DNA from: Microbacterium pseudoresistens
GTDB taxonomy: Bacteria; Actinomycetota; Actinomycetes; Actinomycetales; Microbacteriaceae
Length of the DNA stretch: 64,000 nucleotides
Assembly (NCBI RefSeq): GCF_013409745.1
Contig: NZ_JACCBH010000001.1
Location: forward strand, 682,001-746,000
Direction: 5' to 3'
The notes under the pieces: model-generated
Seen by the model: only the letters and a program-made list of their open reading frames with translations
What the model was told of the DNA's origin: nothing
Databases searched by the model: none
Part shown: positions 27,994 to 36,579 of the stretch, one piece after another
How positions within the stretch are numbered: the stretch's first letter is position 1
Layout of the letters: each line of letters opens with the position of its first letter
Program-made: the position numbers and the translations under genes

Positions 27994-28000
27994 CGCACCC

Positions 28001-28027
28001 ACCTCCCGGTCAATCACTCCGGGAGGT
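28001..28027. promoter_or_regulatory. Perfect 9-9-9 inverted repeat at the start of the restriction gene
   Basis: ACCTCCCGG-N9-CCGGGAGGT. In the minus-strand mRNA it would form a hairpin whose downstream arm holds the GGGAGG ribosome-binding site. Just upstream on that strand TTGTGC, 17 bases and GATACT look like a promoter. It could be an operator for the divergent XRE gene or a translation-blocking stem. Confidence 0.65.
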
Positions 28028-28086
28028 ATTAGTATCCGGGTGCGTTAACCCTGGCACAAGTCGTCGACATTCCCGACGCTGGGTGG

Positions 28087-28359
28087 GTGCCTCGAGTCCC
28101 GTCCCCCGCCGCAGCCCATATCGGCGGAAGGATCCGGCAGGCGCGTGAAGCGGCGACGCTCACACAAGACGGACTCGCGCACGTCTCGGGCATCGACTCG
28201 TCAAACATCCGCGCCTACGAGAGCGGGCGGGCGCTGCCCAATCTCTTCACGCTCGTGCGCATCGCGGATGCCGTCGGCACCGACCCGGGAACCTTGCTTG
28301 CGGGCTTAGAGCTGGAGATGTTCCCCGTCGCCGCCTCCGACGCCCGTCGCCGCGGCTGA
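28087..28359 (+). CDS. XRE-family regulator, possible controller of the restriction locus
   Basis: 90 residues with a complete Cro/C1 HTH (about 14-68: IRQAREAATLTQDGLAHVSG, then NIRAYESGRALPNLFTLVRI). The size and divergent position next to a restriction-modification enzyme resemble C-proteins that time its expression, but many free-standing XRE proteins look alike. GTG 28087 has only a weak ribosome-binding site. Confidence 0.75.
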   Translation: MPRVPSPAAAHIGGRIRQAREAATLTQDGLAHVSGIDSSNIRAYESGRALPNLFTLVRIADAVGTDPGTLLAGLELEMFPVAASDARRRG

Positions 28360-28407
28360 CTCCACAGGAGGCGCGGCAATGTCCGTGCCACCGCTTAGGC
28401 TCCCCGA

Positions 28408-28950
28408 ATGACGATCCAGGGGACCACCACGACAACGGCGTTCTTCGCGGCGCGGGACGCCTACCGCGAGGCACGACGGCGGGAGCGGCAACGGATCGTC
28501 GCGCGGATGGCGGCCTCGGGCTACCGCGTGCCTGCGCGGGGAGGACACGGCGCGATCACGTACACGAGCGGTCACGAGCTCGATCCGCCACACGATCTGC
28601 GCAACTGGTCATGGATCGATGGCGTGCGCCACGACGGCGTCACCGTCCGCGTGATGCTGCAGTCCTTCGATCAGGATCCCGCGTCGGGGAACGAGCACGT
28701 GCTGTACGACCGGATCAGCATCGGCGTCCGCCCTCGCCGGATCCATCATTCGCGGTGGCTGACGATCACCGAACTGGAGCTGCCCCTCGATGACGCGAGC
28801 CTGGATCGGCTCATCGAGCTCCTCGACGCCCTGCGGCCTCACAGCTCCCAGCAACGGGCGCGCCCAACGTTCACGCCGAAGACTCTCGGAGCGGTCGTGG
28901 ACATCAATGACAAAGACGCGTTGTACAACGTCCTCGATGGCGATGGCTGA
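28408..28950 (+). CDS. Hypothetical protein
   Basis: 180 residues, soluble, no signal peptide or membrane segment. It begins with a basic helical region (RDAYREARRRERQRIVARM) and then a mixed alpha/beta body with the segments DGVTVRVMLQSFDQDP and ITELELPLDDASLDRLIELL. No family recognised. ATG 28408 is six bases after TAGGCT, a leaderless start. It may belong to the accessory block, as it lies between the XRE regulator and a housekeeping transporter. Confidence 0.7.
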   Translation: MTIQGTTTTTAFFAARDAYREARRRERQRIVARMAASGYRVPARGGHGAITYTSGHELDPPHDLRNWSWIDGVRHDGVTVRVMLQSFDQDPASGNEHVLYDRISIGVRPRRIHHSRWLTITELELPLDDASLDRLIELLDALRPHSSQQRARPTFTPKTLGAVVDINDKDALYNVLDGDG

Positions 28951-29061
28951 CGTTGCGCCCCGCCCCCCGTGTCACGCTTCGTCATAACCGCCCAGGGAAT
29001 ACACAGGCAGACCTAACGTTGGATTCCTCGGCGCACCCGGCGCCCCAGGATCAGGAGTCCC

Positions 29062-30546
29062 ATGAGTACCACCGCTGCGCGTCCCACGAAGGCGCCCGAC
29101 ACCCGCGGCCCCGTCCGCAAGCTGCTGACGTCGTTCGGCTTCCAGATCATCGCCGCCCTCATCCTCGGCATCGCCGTGGGACTGCTGGGCGTGCAGCTGG
29201 GGGCGAGCAAGGACAACCCGACCGTCCTCTCCGACACGCTGAAGACCATCGGCAGCTCGTACGTGACGATCCTGCGCGCCGCCGTCGTGCCGCTCATCTT
29301 CACCGCGATCGTGGCGAGCATCTCGAACCTGCGCCGCGTGCAGAACGCCGCACGCCTGGCAGGCCAGACCCTGCTGTGGTTCGCGATCACCGCGTTCATC
29401 GCCGTGACCATCGGCATCGTCCTGGGCCTGGTGCTCCAACCAGGCAACCGCGCAGGCGACGGGCTCGAGACCGGTGCGCCCTACACGGTGGGCTCGTGGT
29501 GGAACTTCCTCCTCGGCCTCATCCCGCAGAACTTCCTCGGCCTCGGCGTCAGCACCTCACTGAACCCCGAGACGGGAGCGGCATCGTCGAGCGTCAACTT
29601 CAACATCCTGCAGGTCATCGTCGTGGCGGCCGTCGTCGGCATCGCGGCGCTCAAGGCGGGCAAGAAGGCCGAGCCGTTCCTCGCCTTCACCGAGTCGCTG
29701 CTCAAGGTCATCCAGCGCGTGCTGTGGTGGATCATCCGCATTGCTCCGCTGGGCACGTTCGGCCTCATCGGATCGGCCGTGATCCAGTACGGCTCCGACA
29801 AGCTGGCCTCACTCGCCTGGTTCGCCGGCGCCGTCTACATCGGCCTCGCCCTGGTGCTCTTCGTCGTATACCCGATCCTCGTGAAGACGCATGGTCTGTC
29901 GATCAAGCAGTACTTCTCGGGCGTGTGGCCCGCCGTGCAGCTGGGCTTCGTGAGCCGTTCGTCCATCGGCACGCTGCCGCTGACCGAGCGCGTCACCGAG
30001 CGCAACCTCGGCGTACCCCGCGGCTACGCCTCGTTCGCCGTGCCGCTGGGCGCCACGACCAAGATGGACGGATGCGCCGCGATCTATCCGGCCATCGCTG
30101 CGATCTTCGTGGCCCAGTTCTTCGGCATCGAGCTGAACATCGTGCAGTACTTCCTCATCGTGATCGTCTCGGTGGTCGGCTCGGCCGCCACGGCGGGCAC
30201 GACCGGCGCTGTCGTGATGCTCACCCTCACGCTGTCGACGCTGGGCCTGCCGCTGGAGGGCGTCGGCCTTCTGCTCGCGATCGACCCCATCCTCGACATG
30301 GGTCGCACCGCGCTGAACGTCGCGGGCCAGGCGCTCGTGCCGACGATCGTCGCCAAGCGCGAGGGCATCCTCGACGAGACGCTCTACAACGCGCCGCGCA
30401 ACGGTCTGCCGTTCGCCGATGAGGACGACGACGACACCACGCCGGATGCCGAGACGGCTGTCGACACGGATGCTGCAGCGGCCCTACCCGACACCGATGC
30501 GGATACGGATGCCTCGGGCGAGCCGGAGGTCGTCGGCGCGCGCTGA
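29062..30546 (+). CDS. Dicarboxylate/amino acid:cation symporter (DAACS family)
   Basis: 494-residue secondary transporter of the GltP/DctA family, moving glutamate, aspartate or C4-dicarboxylates with Na+ or H+. Seen are about eight membrane segments plus the re-entrant loops: the serine-rich SRSSIGTLPLTE (HP1), the TKMDGCA motif of TM7, and the HP2 loop GSAATAGTTGAVVM with DPILDMGRTALNV in TM8 that contacts substrate. The long acidic C-terminal tail (DEDDDDTTPDAETAVDTD) is extra. A -10 (TAACGT, 29015-29020) and AGGAG support ATG 29062. It ends in a strong terminator. Confidence 0.93.
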   Translation: MSTTAARPTKAPDTRGPVRKLLTSFGFQIIAALILGIAVGLLGVQLGASKDNPTVLSDTLKTIGSSYVTILRAAVVPLIFTAIVASISNLRRVQNAARLAGQTLLWFAITAFIAVTIGIVLGLVLQPGNRAGDGLETGAPYTVGSWWNFLLGLIPQNFLGLGVSTSLNPETGAASSSVNFNILQVIVVAAVVGIAALKAGKKAEPFLAFTESLLKVIQRVLWWIIRIAPLGTFGLIGSAVIQYGSDKLASLAWFAGAVYIGLALVLFVVYPILVKTHGLSIKQYFSGVWPAVQLGFVSRSSIGTLPLTERVTERNLGVPRGYASFAVPLGATTKMDGCAAIYPAIAAIFVAQFFGIELNIVQYFLIVIVSVVGSAATAGTTGAVVMLTLTLSTLGLPLEGVGLLLAIDPILDMGRTALNVAGQALVPTIVAKREGILDETLYNAPRNGLPFADEDDDDTTPDAETAVDTDAAAALPDTDADTDASGEPEVVGAR

Positions 30547-30579
30547 GCGCATCCGTCATCCGCTCGCCACGAGCACGCC

Positions 30580-30615
30580 GAGAGTCCTGGAACCGCGTCT
30601 GGTTCCAGGACTCTC
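30580..30615. terminator. Strong intrinsic terminator
   Basis: GAGAGTCCTGGAACC (30580-30594) pairs perfectly with GGTTCCAGGACTCTC (30601-30615) over a six-base loop. It separates the convergent symporter and ppk2 genes and can serve both. Confidence 0.9.
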
Positions 30616-30636
30616 GTGGTGATCAGCGAGGGTCGT

Positions 30637-31491
30637 TCAGCTGGCGGAGAGCCGCTTCTTCTCGACCTCGATGTCGTAGTCGGCGCCGGGCCACTGCGGG
30701 TCGATGCCCTGCAGCGCCCCGAGCAGCAGCTCCTGCACGGCGAGGCGCGCGTACCACTTGCGGTTCGCCGGCACGACGTACCAGGGCGCGGCATCCGTCG
30801 ACGTGCGCTCGAACACGGTCTCGTACGCGGCCATGTAGTCGTCCCAGAGCAGGCGCTCGTCGACGTCGCCGGGGTTGTACTTCCAGTGCTTGTCCGGCCG
30901 TTCGAGCCGCTCCATGAGCCGCTGCTTCTGCTCGTCGCGCGAGATGTGCAGCATGACCTTCACGATTCGGATGCCCGAGGCCGCGGCGCGCTCCTCGAAG
31001 TCGACGATGGCCCCGTAGCGGCGCTCGATCTCCTCGGCCGGGGCGAGCTCGCGCACCCGCCCGATGAGCACATCCTCGTAGTGCGAACGGTCGAAGACGC
31101 CGATGAAGCCCGACTGCGGCAGACGCTTCTCGATGCGCCAGAGGAAGTCGTGCGCGAGCTCCTCCTTCGTCGGCGCCTTGAACGCGGCGAGCTCGACCCC
31201 CTGCGGGTCGACACCCCCCACGACGTGCCGCACAATGCCGCCCTTGCCTGCCGAGTCCATCGCCTGCAGCACGAGCAGCACGGCCTCGCGCGCCTCACCG
31301 ACGGCGGCTTCGGCGAACAGCCGCTCCTGCAGCTCGCTCAGCTTCTCCAGTCCCGCGGCGAGATCCTTCTCGCCGTCGTTCTTGTCGCCGTCGTAGCCCG
31401 GCGTCGCATCCGGATCCACATCGTCGAACCGGAAACCCGGCCCGACGCGCAGCAGATCGGCGACCTCGGCGTTCCCTCGCTTCTTTGCCAT
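30637..31491 (-). CDS. ppk2: Polyphosphate kinase 2 family protein
   Basis: 284-residue PPK2-type kinase that transfers phosphate between polyphosphate and nucleotides. The P-loop-like QAMDSAGKGG (about residue 75), the FDRSHYEDVL Walker B-type block and the lid arginine/lysine region (SRDEQKQRLMERL) are intact. ATG 31491 begins MAKKRGNAEVAD; a continuous open frame upstream crosses into antisense menD and is not real. The sub-class (ADP versus AMP phosphorylating) is not decided here. Confidence 0.92.
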   Translation of the reverse strand: MAKKRGNAEVADLLRVGPGFRFDDVDPDATPGYDGDKNDGEKDLAAGLEKLSELQERLFAEAAVGEAREAVLLVLQAMDSAGKGGIVRHVVGGVDPQGVELAAFKAPTKEELAHDFLWRIEKRLPQSGFIGVFDRSHYEDVLIGRVRELAPAEEIERRYGAIVDFEERAAASGIRIVKVMLHISRDEQKQRLMERLERPDKHWKYNPGDVDERLLWDDYMAAYETVFERTSTDAAPWYVVPANRKWYARLAVQELLLGALQGIDPQWPGADYDIEVEKKRLSAS

Positions 31492-31631
31492 GGCCACATC
31501 CTGCCAGGCCGATACCTGTCGCTGCATGCACCTGCCCCTTGTTCCCGAGGTGACAGGTGGTGCCGCTCCGGGCGCTCGGATGCCGCGTGTCCTGCCACGT
31601 CGGGCACGAGGATGCGACGAGAAGTGTAACC

Positions 31632-33344
31632 TCAGCGAGGCAGCGGCACCTCGATCAGCTGCGGGCCCTCGACGGCCGCGGTGAGCACCTGATCCAGCGC
31701 AGGCCGCGTCTCGACCCGGCGGAACTCCCATCCGTACGCCTCGGCGAGCGCACTCACCTGCACGGCATGCGGCGTGTAGAAGGCGCGATCCAACGCCGCC
31801 GCGGGCGCGGATCCGGCGACTTCGAGGTCGTCGAAGATCGTGCCGCCGCCGTCGTTGCCCACGATCACCTGCAGCCGCGGCGCCGGCTCGTCTCCTGGCA
31901 GCAGCAGCGCACCGACGTCGTGCAGCATCGCGAGGTCGCCGAGCAGCACGCGGGTGACGCCGGGGGCGCCGGATGCCTGGGCCGCGATCGCGACGCCCGT
32001 CGCCGTCGCGATCGTGCCATCGATGCCGGCGAGACCCCGGTTGGCGTGCACAGGAACGCGCTTGCCGCCGAGCACGGCATCGGCCACCCGCACGAGCCGT
32101 GACGAGCCGAACACGAGCCGGTCGTGCGGCCAGCTCGCCCGCCACACCGCGTCGACGAGCAACGCGCGATCCAGAGGTCGCCGCACAGCGTCGAGTTCCA
32201 CGCGCACGGCCTCGCGCCGTTCGGCCGCATCCGTCGAGCTGAGCCCGTGCGCATCGGGGGCGGGCGCGTCGAGGTCGATGACGGATGCCGCCGACGCCCG
32301 CATCCACTCGCCGAGCCAGGCGCGCTCCGCTTCCGGATCGCCGCCGTCGAGGGCCCGCACGGCATCGACGTGCACCGCGGCGCCGCCGAGGTCGAGCGGT
32401 TCGCCCCCTCGGCGCACGGCGATCACCTCGACGCCGGGCCGGGCGAGCAACGCGGCCACTTCGCGGCTGAGAGTGGGATGCCCGAACACGACGACGCGCT
32501 CGATGCGCCCGCCCAGCCCCGCATCCCGCAGATGGGCACGGTAGCCGTGCACGAGCCGACGCCCGAAGCGCGCTCCGCTCACGATCTCGGCGATGAGCGG
32601 CCAGCCTGCGGCGTGCGCGAGCTCTTCCGCATCCGAACCCGCGTCCGCCCCCGCGACGACGATCGTGCGCGGGCCGCGAGGAACCTCGTGCACCGCGACG
32701 GATGCCCGTGCCGGCGCCGCCCCCGGCGTCACGACGCGCCAACCGCCCGCGCTCGACAGCGGATTGCGGAACGGCAGGTTCAGATGCACCGGACCTGCCA
32801 CGCCGGGCACGCCTCGGCCGGTCGCACCGACGGCGGCGGCCACGGCGTCCGCGCCGAGAGAGGCGAACACCTCGGCATCCGCGTCGCCCGGCACAGGGGC
32901 ATCGGTCTCGTACCGCACCCACGCGGAGAACATGCCGGGCTGGATACTCGCCTGGTTCGCCCCGACGCCGCGCAGCTCGGGAGGGCGATCGGCCGTGAGC
33001 ATCAGCAGCGGCGCGCCGGCGTGGAACGCCTCCATCGCGGCGGGCAGGAATCCGGCCGCCGCCGTGCCCGACGTGCACACGACCGCCGCGGGCAGCCCCG
33101 TCTCGCGGCCGATCCCGAGCGCCGTGAACGCCGCCACGCGCTCGTCGATGCGCACGTGCACGCGCAACGGCGCATCGTCGCCCTCGGCGAGCGCGGCGGC
33201 GGCCAGGGCCAGCGCCTGCGAGCGTGACCCGGGTGAGAGCACCACATCGCGCACCCCGTGCGAGATCAGCGCGCCGAGCAGCGCGAAGGCCGCGGTCGTC
33301 GCAGGGGCCTCGTCGGACGCCGACGACGTCGGAGGAGTCGTCAC
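31632..33344 (-). CDS. menD: 2-succinyl-5-enolpyruvyl-6-hydroxy-3-cyclohexene-1-carboxylate synthase MenD
   Basis: Thiamine diphosphate enzyme of menaquinone synthesis joining isochorismate and 2-oxoglutarate. The 570 residues start with the MenD pattern LLGALISHGVRDVVLSPGSR, include the catalytic-glutamate region VRIDERVAAFTALG, the CTSGTAAAGF loop, and a C-terminal ThDP-binding block (GNDGGGTIFDDLE). GTG 33344 overlaps the PLDc_N stop as GTGA. With menA 3 kb away it supplies the quinone used by cytochrome bd. Confidence 0.95.
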   Translation of the reverse strand: MTTPPTSSASDEAPATTAAFALLGALISHGVRDVVLSPGSRSQALALAAAALAEGDDAPLRVHVRIDERVAAFTALGIGRETGLPAAVVCTSGTAAAGFLPAAMEAFHAGAPLLMLTADRPPELRGVGANQASIQPGMFSAWVRYETDAPVPGDADAEVFASLGADAVAAAVGATGRGVPGVAGPVHLNLPFRNPLSSAGGWRVVTPGAAPARASVAVHEVPRGPRTIVVAGADAGSDAEELAHAAGWPLIAEIVSGARFGRRLVHGYRAHLRDAGLGGRIERVVVFGHPTLSREVAALLARPGVEVIAVRRGGEPLDLGGAAVHVDAVRALDGGDPEAERAWLGEWMRASAASVIDLDAPAPDAHGLSSTDAAERREAVRVELDAVRRPLDRALLVDAVWRASWPHDRLVFGSSRLVRVADAVLGGKRVPVHANRGLAGIDGTIATATGVAIAAQASGAPGVTRVLLGDLAMLHDVGALLLPGDEPAPRLQVIVGNDGGGTIFDDLEVAGSAPAAALDRAFYTPHAVQVSALAEAYGWEFRRVETRPALDQVLTAAVEGPQLIEVPLPR

Positions 33345-33694
33345 GGACGCTCGCCCGCGCCCGTGGCGTCGCCGTCGCGCGGGTCGTCGAGGCGCGACAG
33401 CTCCGCCTCGAGCTGCTGGATGCGGCGCTCCTGCTCGGCCTCGCTGATCCGGCGCAGGTGCGCGGGGTCGTCGTCGAGCGGGATGAAGAGGTCACCGCCC
33501 GTCTCGCCGGGGCGCCGCCTGCCGAGGACGAACCAGAGGAGGCCGCCGATGACGGGGATGAGCACGACGATCGCGATCCACGCACCCTTGGACACGCCGC
33601 GGTGACGCGTCGCCGGCTGCACAGCGCAGTCGACGATGCTGTAGATCCAGAAGATCGCGGCCACGAAGCCGCCGATCACAAGAAATCGCGCCAC
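33341..33694 (-). CDS. PLDc_N-domain membrane protein
   Basis: 117 residues with two membrane helices (about 4-22 and 36-60) followed by an acidic, helical cytoplasmic tail. The pattern IYSIVDCAVQP...SKGAWIAIVVLIPVIGGLLWFVLGR is the phospholipase D-nuclease N-terminal domain, a membrane module without catalytic residues. GTG 33694 lies six bases after TAGACT (leaderless). It is coupled to menD, a pairing usual in Microbacteriaceae; role unknown. Confidence 0.85.
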   Translation of the reverse strand: MARFLVIGGFVAAIFWIYSIVDCAVQPATRHRGVSKGAWIAIVVLIPVIGGLLWFVLGRRRPGETGGDLFIPLDDDPAHLRRISEAEQERRIQQLEAELSRLDDPRDGDATGAGERP

Positions 33695-33773
33695 GTGCCC
33701 AGTCTAAGCGGGCCGCGGGCGTCTCGGTCCGGCCTCCCAGCCGACGCCTCAACTGCCGACCTAGACTTGCGGC

Positions 33774-34043
33774 GTGAAGTTCCCGCCCCTCCTCGTCTAC
33801 TCGGTGCTCCGGCTGCTCGCCTTCCTCGTGCCGATGGCGATCCTGTGGGTCTTCTTCCCGATCTTCCGGGAGTTCTGGTGGCTGGCAGCCCTGTTCGCCG
33901 CCATCATCGGCATGAGCATCTCGCTGCTGTTCCTGCGCGCCCCGCTGTCCGACGTCTCGCGCGACCTCTACGCGCGCCGCGAGGGGCAGCCGAAGACCGC
34001 CCCCAGCGACGAGGACGTCGAGGACGAGGCCGCAGAGCGCTGA
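33774..34043 (+). CDS. DUF4229 membrane protein
   Basis: 89 residues with two hydrophobic segments (about 5-28 and 33-56) and an acidic tail; the N-terminus LVYSVLRLLAFLVPMAILW fits DUF4229. GTG 33774 is six bases after TAGACT, so it is probably leaderless. Typically found beside men genes in this family of bacteria. Function unknown. Confidence 0.82.
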   Translation: MKFPPLLVYSVLRLLAFLVPMAILWVFFPIFREFWWLAALFAAIIGMSISLLFLRAPLSDVSRDLYARREGQPKTAPSDEDVEDEAAER

Positions 34044-34057
34044 CGTCCGCCGCGAGT

Positions 34058-34702
34058 TCAGTCGCGACGGAACGTCACGTGGATGGTGCCGCTCTCAGCG
34101 ACCTCCGACGACACAGTGCAGCCGGATTCCAGCCCGCGGAGCTCACTCCAGAGACTGACCCCACCGCCGATGATGATCGGTGCGACGGCGACATGAAGAT
34201 GATCGATCAGCCCCTCGGCGAGAAAGGCGCGCACGGTGCGCACGCCTCCGCCGACGCGTACGTCCTTCCCTCCCGCGGCGTCCTGCGCACGGGCGAGCGC
34301 ATCACGCGGCGACGCGTCGAGGAAGTGGAAGCTCGTCCCTCCGGCCATCTCCAAGGTCGGGCGAGGGGTGTGGGTGAGCACGAAGACCGGATAGTGGAAG
34401 GGCGGGTCGTCACCCCACCAGCCGTGCCAATCGGGATCATCGGGGTAGGTGTGGAACCCGAACATCCCGGCGCCCATGATCTCGGCACCGATGCCTTCGA
34501 AGTAGTCGTGCGCGTAGGCGTCGTCGACGCCCGTCGTGCCCTCGCCGCTGCGTTCTCCGAGCACCCGTTCGCGAAAGGTGCGCGTGGCCGCATAGGCCGC
34601 CACGAGGCGGTCCCAGTCGGCGCCCATCGGGTTCTCGGGCGTCGGGTCTACCCCCGAGGCGTAACCGTCGAGGGAGATGTTCAGGTCGGCGCGGACGCTC
34701 AT
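34058..34702 (-). CDS. Dihydrofolate reductase-like (RibD C-terminal) protein
   Basis: 214-residue protein of the RibD_C/DHFR fold. It begins with RADLNISLDGYASG, has the NADPH-site pattern GKDVRVGGGVRTVRAFLAEG (about residues 144-163) and DHLHVAVAPIIIGGG. Many such proteins are NADPH-dependent reductases of unknown substrate, not true DHFR. It is the last of three genes (cupin, DUF4287, this) divergent from the ArsR gene, within a cassette that interrupts the men group. Confidence 0.85.
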   Translation of the reverse strand: MSVRADLNISLDGYASGVDPTPENPMGADWDRLVAAYAATRTFRERVLGERSGEGTTGVDDAYAHDYFEGIGAEIMGAGMFGFHTYPDDPDWHGWWGDDPPFHYPVFVLTHTPRPTLEMAGGTSFHFLDASPRDALARAQDAAGGKDVRVGGGVRTVRAFLAEGLIDHLHVAVAPIIIGGGVSLWSELRGLESGCTVSSEVAESGTIHVTFRRD

Positions 34703-34726
34703 TGCGGACCCACTTTCGTTTCGAGT

Positions 34727-35020
34727 TCAGCTCGACAGCGGATTCGTCGCCTTGCCGTCGAGCCACAGCTCGTCGCTCGCATCGCTGTGCGTCCCGCCCG
34801 AGCCGACGTGCTTCGCGTCGATCTTCGCACCCTTGGTGATCACGTGCACGATGGCCATGCCGTGCCCGCGGCCCAGGTCGTAGTCGGTCTTGAGCCAGTC
34901 GAGGATGGGACCGGCCTTGGTGCCGGTGCCGAATCCCTTCTCGCCGGCGAGGTCGATGAGCTGGCGCGGCGTGAGCCCGGTCTTGGTCTCGACGGTGTCG
35001 AGGTAGGCCTGGAAGGACAT
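34727..35020 (-). CDS. DUF4287-domain protein
   Basis: 97 residues. The N-terminal half FQAYLDTVETKTGLTPRQLI with KAGPILDWLKTDYDLGRGHG is the DUF4287 domain (about residues 3-55), linked in other proteins to DUF5655. The remainder is short and polar. ATG 35020 has AGGAG at good spacing. It lies 55 bases after the cupin gene and 24 bases before the reductase gene. Function unknown. Confidence 0.85.
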   Translation of the reverse strand: MSFQAYLDTVETKTGLTPRQLIDLAGEKGFGTGTKAGPILDWLKTDYDLGRGHGMAIVHVITKGAKIDAKHVGSGGTHSDASDELWLDGKATNPLSS

Positions 35021-35075
35021 CGTGCTCCTGTTCTATGGGACGTTCGGTGATCGTGCCGGGTTCGACGGACGATAC

Positions 35076-35471
35076 TCAGTCGAGGAAGGTCTGGATGATG
35101 GTCGGCGAGGCGTGGATGCCGATGAGCCGCAGCACGCCCTCGCCGACGTTCTCGAAGCGGTGCGGGATGCGCGCGGGTCCGGTGACCGTGTCGCCGGCGC
35201 CACCGCGGATCCTCTCGTCCCCGACGGTGAACTCCGCCTCGCCCTCCAGCACCACCCATGTCTCCGGATACGGGTGCCAGTGCAGCCCCGGCCCGGTGCC
35301 GGGCGCGTTCTCGACGAAGAAGTACGACACCCCGGCGCCGTGCTCTGCGCCCTCGAAACGGCGGCTGCGGCCGGTGCCGATACGGATGCTCTCGGGGCGG
35401 ACGATCCGGGGGTGGACGATCTGGGGGACGTTCTGAGCGACGACGGCGTCGTCGCTGCGGGTGTCGTTCAT
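35076..35471 (-). CDS. Cupin-domain protein
   Basis: 131-residue single cupin barrel. Motif 1 is GLHWHPYPETWVVLEGEAEF (metal-ligand histidines and glutamate) and motif 2 is GDTVTGPARIPHRFENVG. The metal site looks intact. ATG 35471 follows an AGGCAGGA site. It is the first gene after the palindromic operator shared with the divergent ArsR regulator. Enzymatic role cannot be fixed from the fold. Confidence 0.88.
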   Translation of the reverse strand: MNDTRSDDAVVAQNVPQIVHPRIVRPESIRIGTGRSRRFEGAEHGAGVSYFFVENAPGTGPGLHWHPYPETWVVLEGEAEFTVGDERIRGGAGDTVTGPARIPHRFENVGEGVLRLIGIHASPTIIQTFLD

Positions 35472-35528
35472 GATCCTGCCTCTTCTCGTGCGGTGCTCCT
35501 CCACTCTCGCCAGGCGCCTCGCACTCCC

Positions 35529-35553
35529 CTATAGTTTCGATGTGGATCGAAAC
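35529..35553. promoter_or_regulatory. Operator GTTTCGAT-N4-ATCGAAAC at the ArsR promoter
   Basis: An 8-4-8 perfect palindrome (35534-35553) abuts CTATAG, which can give TATAGT (-10) rightward and TATAGG leftward. It covers the ArsR start codon (GTG 35542) and the cupin promoter zone, a typical place for an autorepressor. Confidence 0.75.
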
Positions 35554-36555
35554 ATCGCGCGGCCCTCCGGCGAACACCGAGTCGAGTTCCGGCTCAGCCC
35601 CGGCGACATCCAGGCCGTGCGCTTCGGCATCTCGCCCGGTCACGAGCTCGCCCACGGCGTGCGTGCCCTCCTGCGACCCGAACAGCATCCGCTGCAGTGG
35701 GGCTGGCTGAAGCAGGTGCGCACCCGGCTGCCGCGCGACGCGTTCGGCCTGCTCGCCCAGGTGATCGGCGCCGACGGCTATCTGCCCGACCTCCTCACCG
35801 CCGCCCCGCGCTGGGACATCACCCCCGAGCAGGAGCTCGCGGCGCTGCGCGAAGCGCCCCTGCCCGGGATGCGCGTGGATCTGGCGAAGATGATCGACCG
35901 CTCCACCGGCGAACGCCGTGACGCCCTGCGGCGCATGCTCGCCGACCCCGCCCGGGCCCGCGCTCTCATCGCCGAGGCGTGGGAGCGGGTGTGGGATGCC
36001 GTGCTCGCCCCCGCCTGGCCGCAGTTGGAGCGGATGCTGCGCGCCGACATCGCCGTGCGCGCCCGCACGGTCACCACGGCGGGTCTGGCCGCGATGGCCG
36101 CCGGCATCCATCCGGACGTCGGCTGGGGCGACGATGCCGTGCGCGTGCGGATGCGCCTGCACAGCGAAGAGGTCGACTGCCTCGGATCGGGGCTCGTGCT
36201 CGTGCCCTCGGTGATGTCGTCATGGGGTTGCATGGTGCTCACCGAGCCGCCCGCCCAGCCGACGCTGTTCTACCCGGCGCGGGGCGTGACGGCGGGGTGG
36301 GCGAGGGATGCGGCCGACCTCGCCGAGGCGCTGAGCGGGCTGATCGGACCGGTGCGCGCGGGCATCCTGCTCACCGCGCATGTCGCCCGCACGACTTCGC
36401 AGGTGGCCGGCGAGGCCGGCATCGCGATCTCCACCGCCTCCCACCACCTGGCCGTGCTGCGCAGGGCCGGGCTGACCACCAGCACCCGCGAAGGGGCGCG
36501 GATGATGCATCTGCGCACCCCGCTCGGCGAGGCGCTCGTGGGCGCGGGACTGTAG
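35542..36555 (+). CDS. ArsR-type winged-helix regulator with DUF5937 region
   Basis: 337 residues. The N-terminal two thirds match DUF5937-type regulators (VEFRLSPGDIQAVRFGISPG at the front). The C-terminus is an ArsR winged helix (about 265-325: GILLTAHVARTTSQVAGEAG, ISTASHHLAVLRRAGLTTS). The metal-binding cysteines of classical ArsR are absent, so the signal is not arsenite-like. GTG 35542 is six bases after TATAGT, a leaderless start lying inside the palindromic operator. It is divergent from the cupin/DUF4287/reductase genes, the likely targets. Confidence 0.85.
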   Translation: MDRNIARPSGEHRVEFRLSPGDIQAVRFGISPGHELAHGVRALLRPEQHPLQWGWLKQVRTRLPRDAFGLLAQVIGADGYLPDLLTAAPRWDITPEQELAALREAPLPGMRVDLAKMIDRSTGERRDALRRMLADPARARALIAEAWERVWDAVLAPAWPQLERMLRADIAVRARTVTTAGLAAMAAGIHPDVGWGDDAVRVRMRLHSEEVDCLGSGLVLVPSVMSSWGCMVLTEPPAQPTLFYPARGVTAGWARDAADLAEALSGLIGPVRAGILLTAHVARTTSQVAGEAGIAISTASHHLAVLRRAGLTTSTREGARMMHLRTPLGEALVGAGL

Positions 36556-36579
36556 CGAAGCGGATGCCGGGCGAAGGCG

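Noticed and set aside
30637..33585. A 982-codon open frame on the minus strand spanning ppk2, menD and beyond
   Set aside because: Only the last 284 codons (ppk2) have protein-family sequence; the rest is an Arg/Ala-rich shadow of menD caused by high GC.
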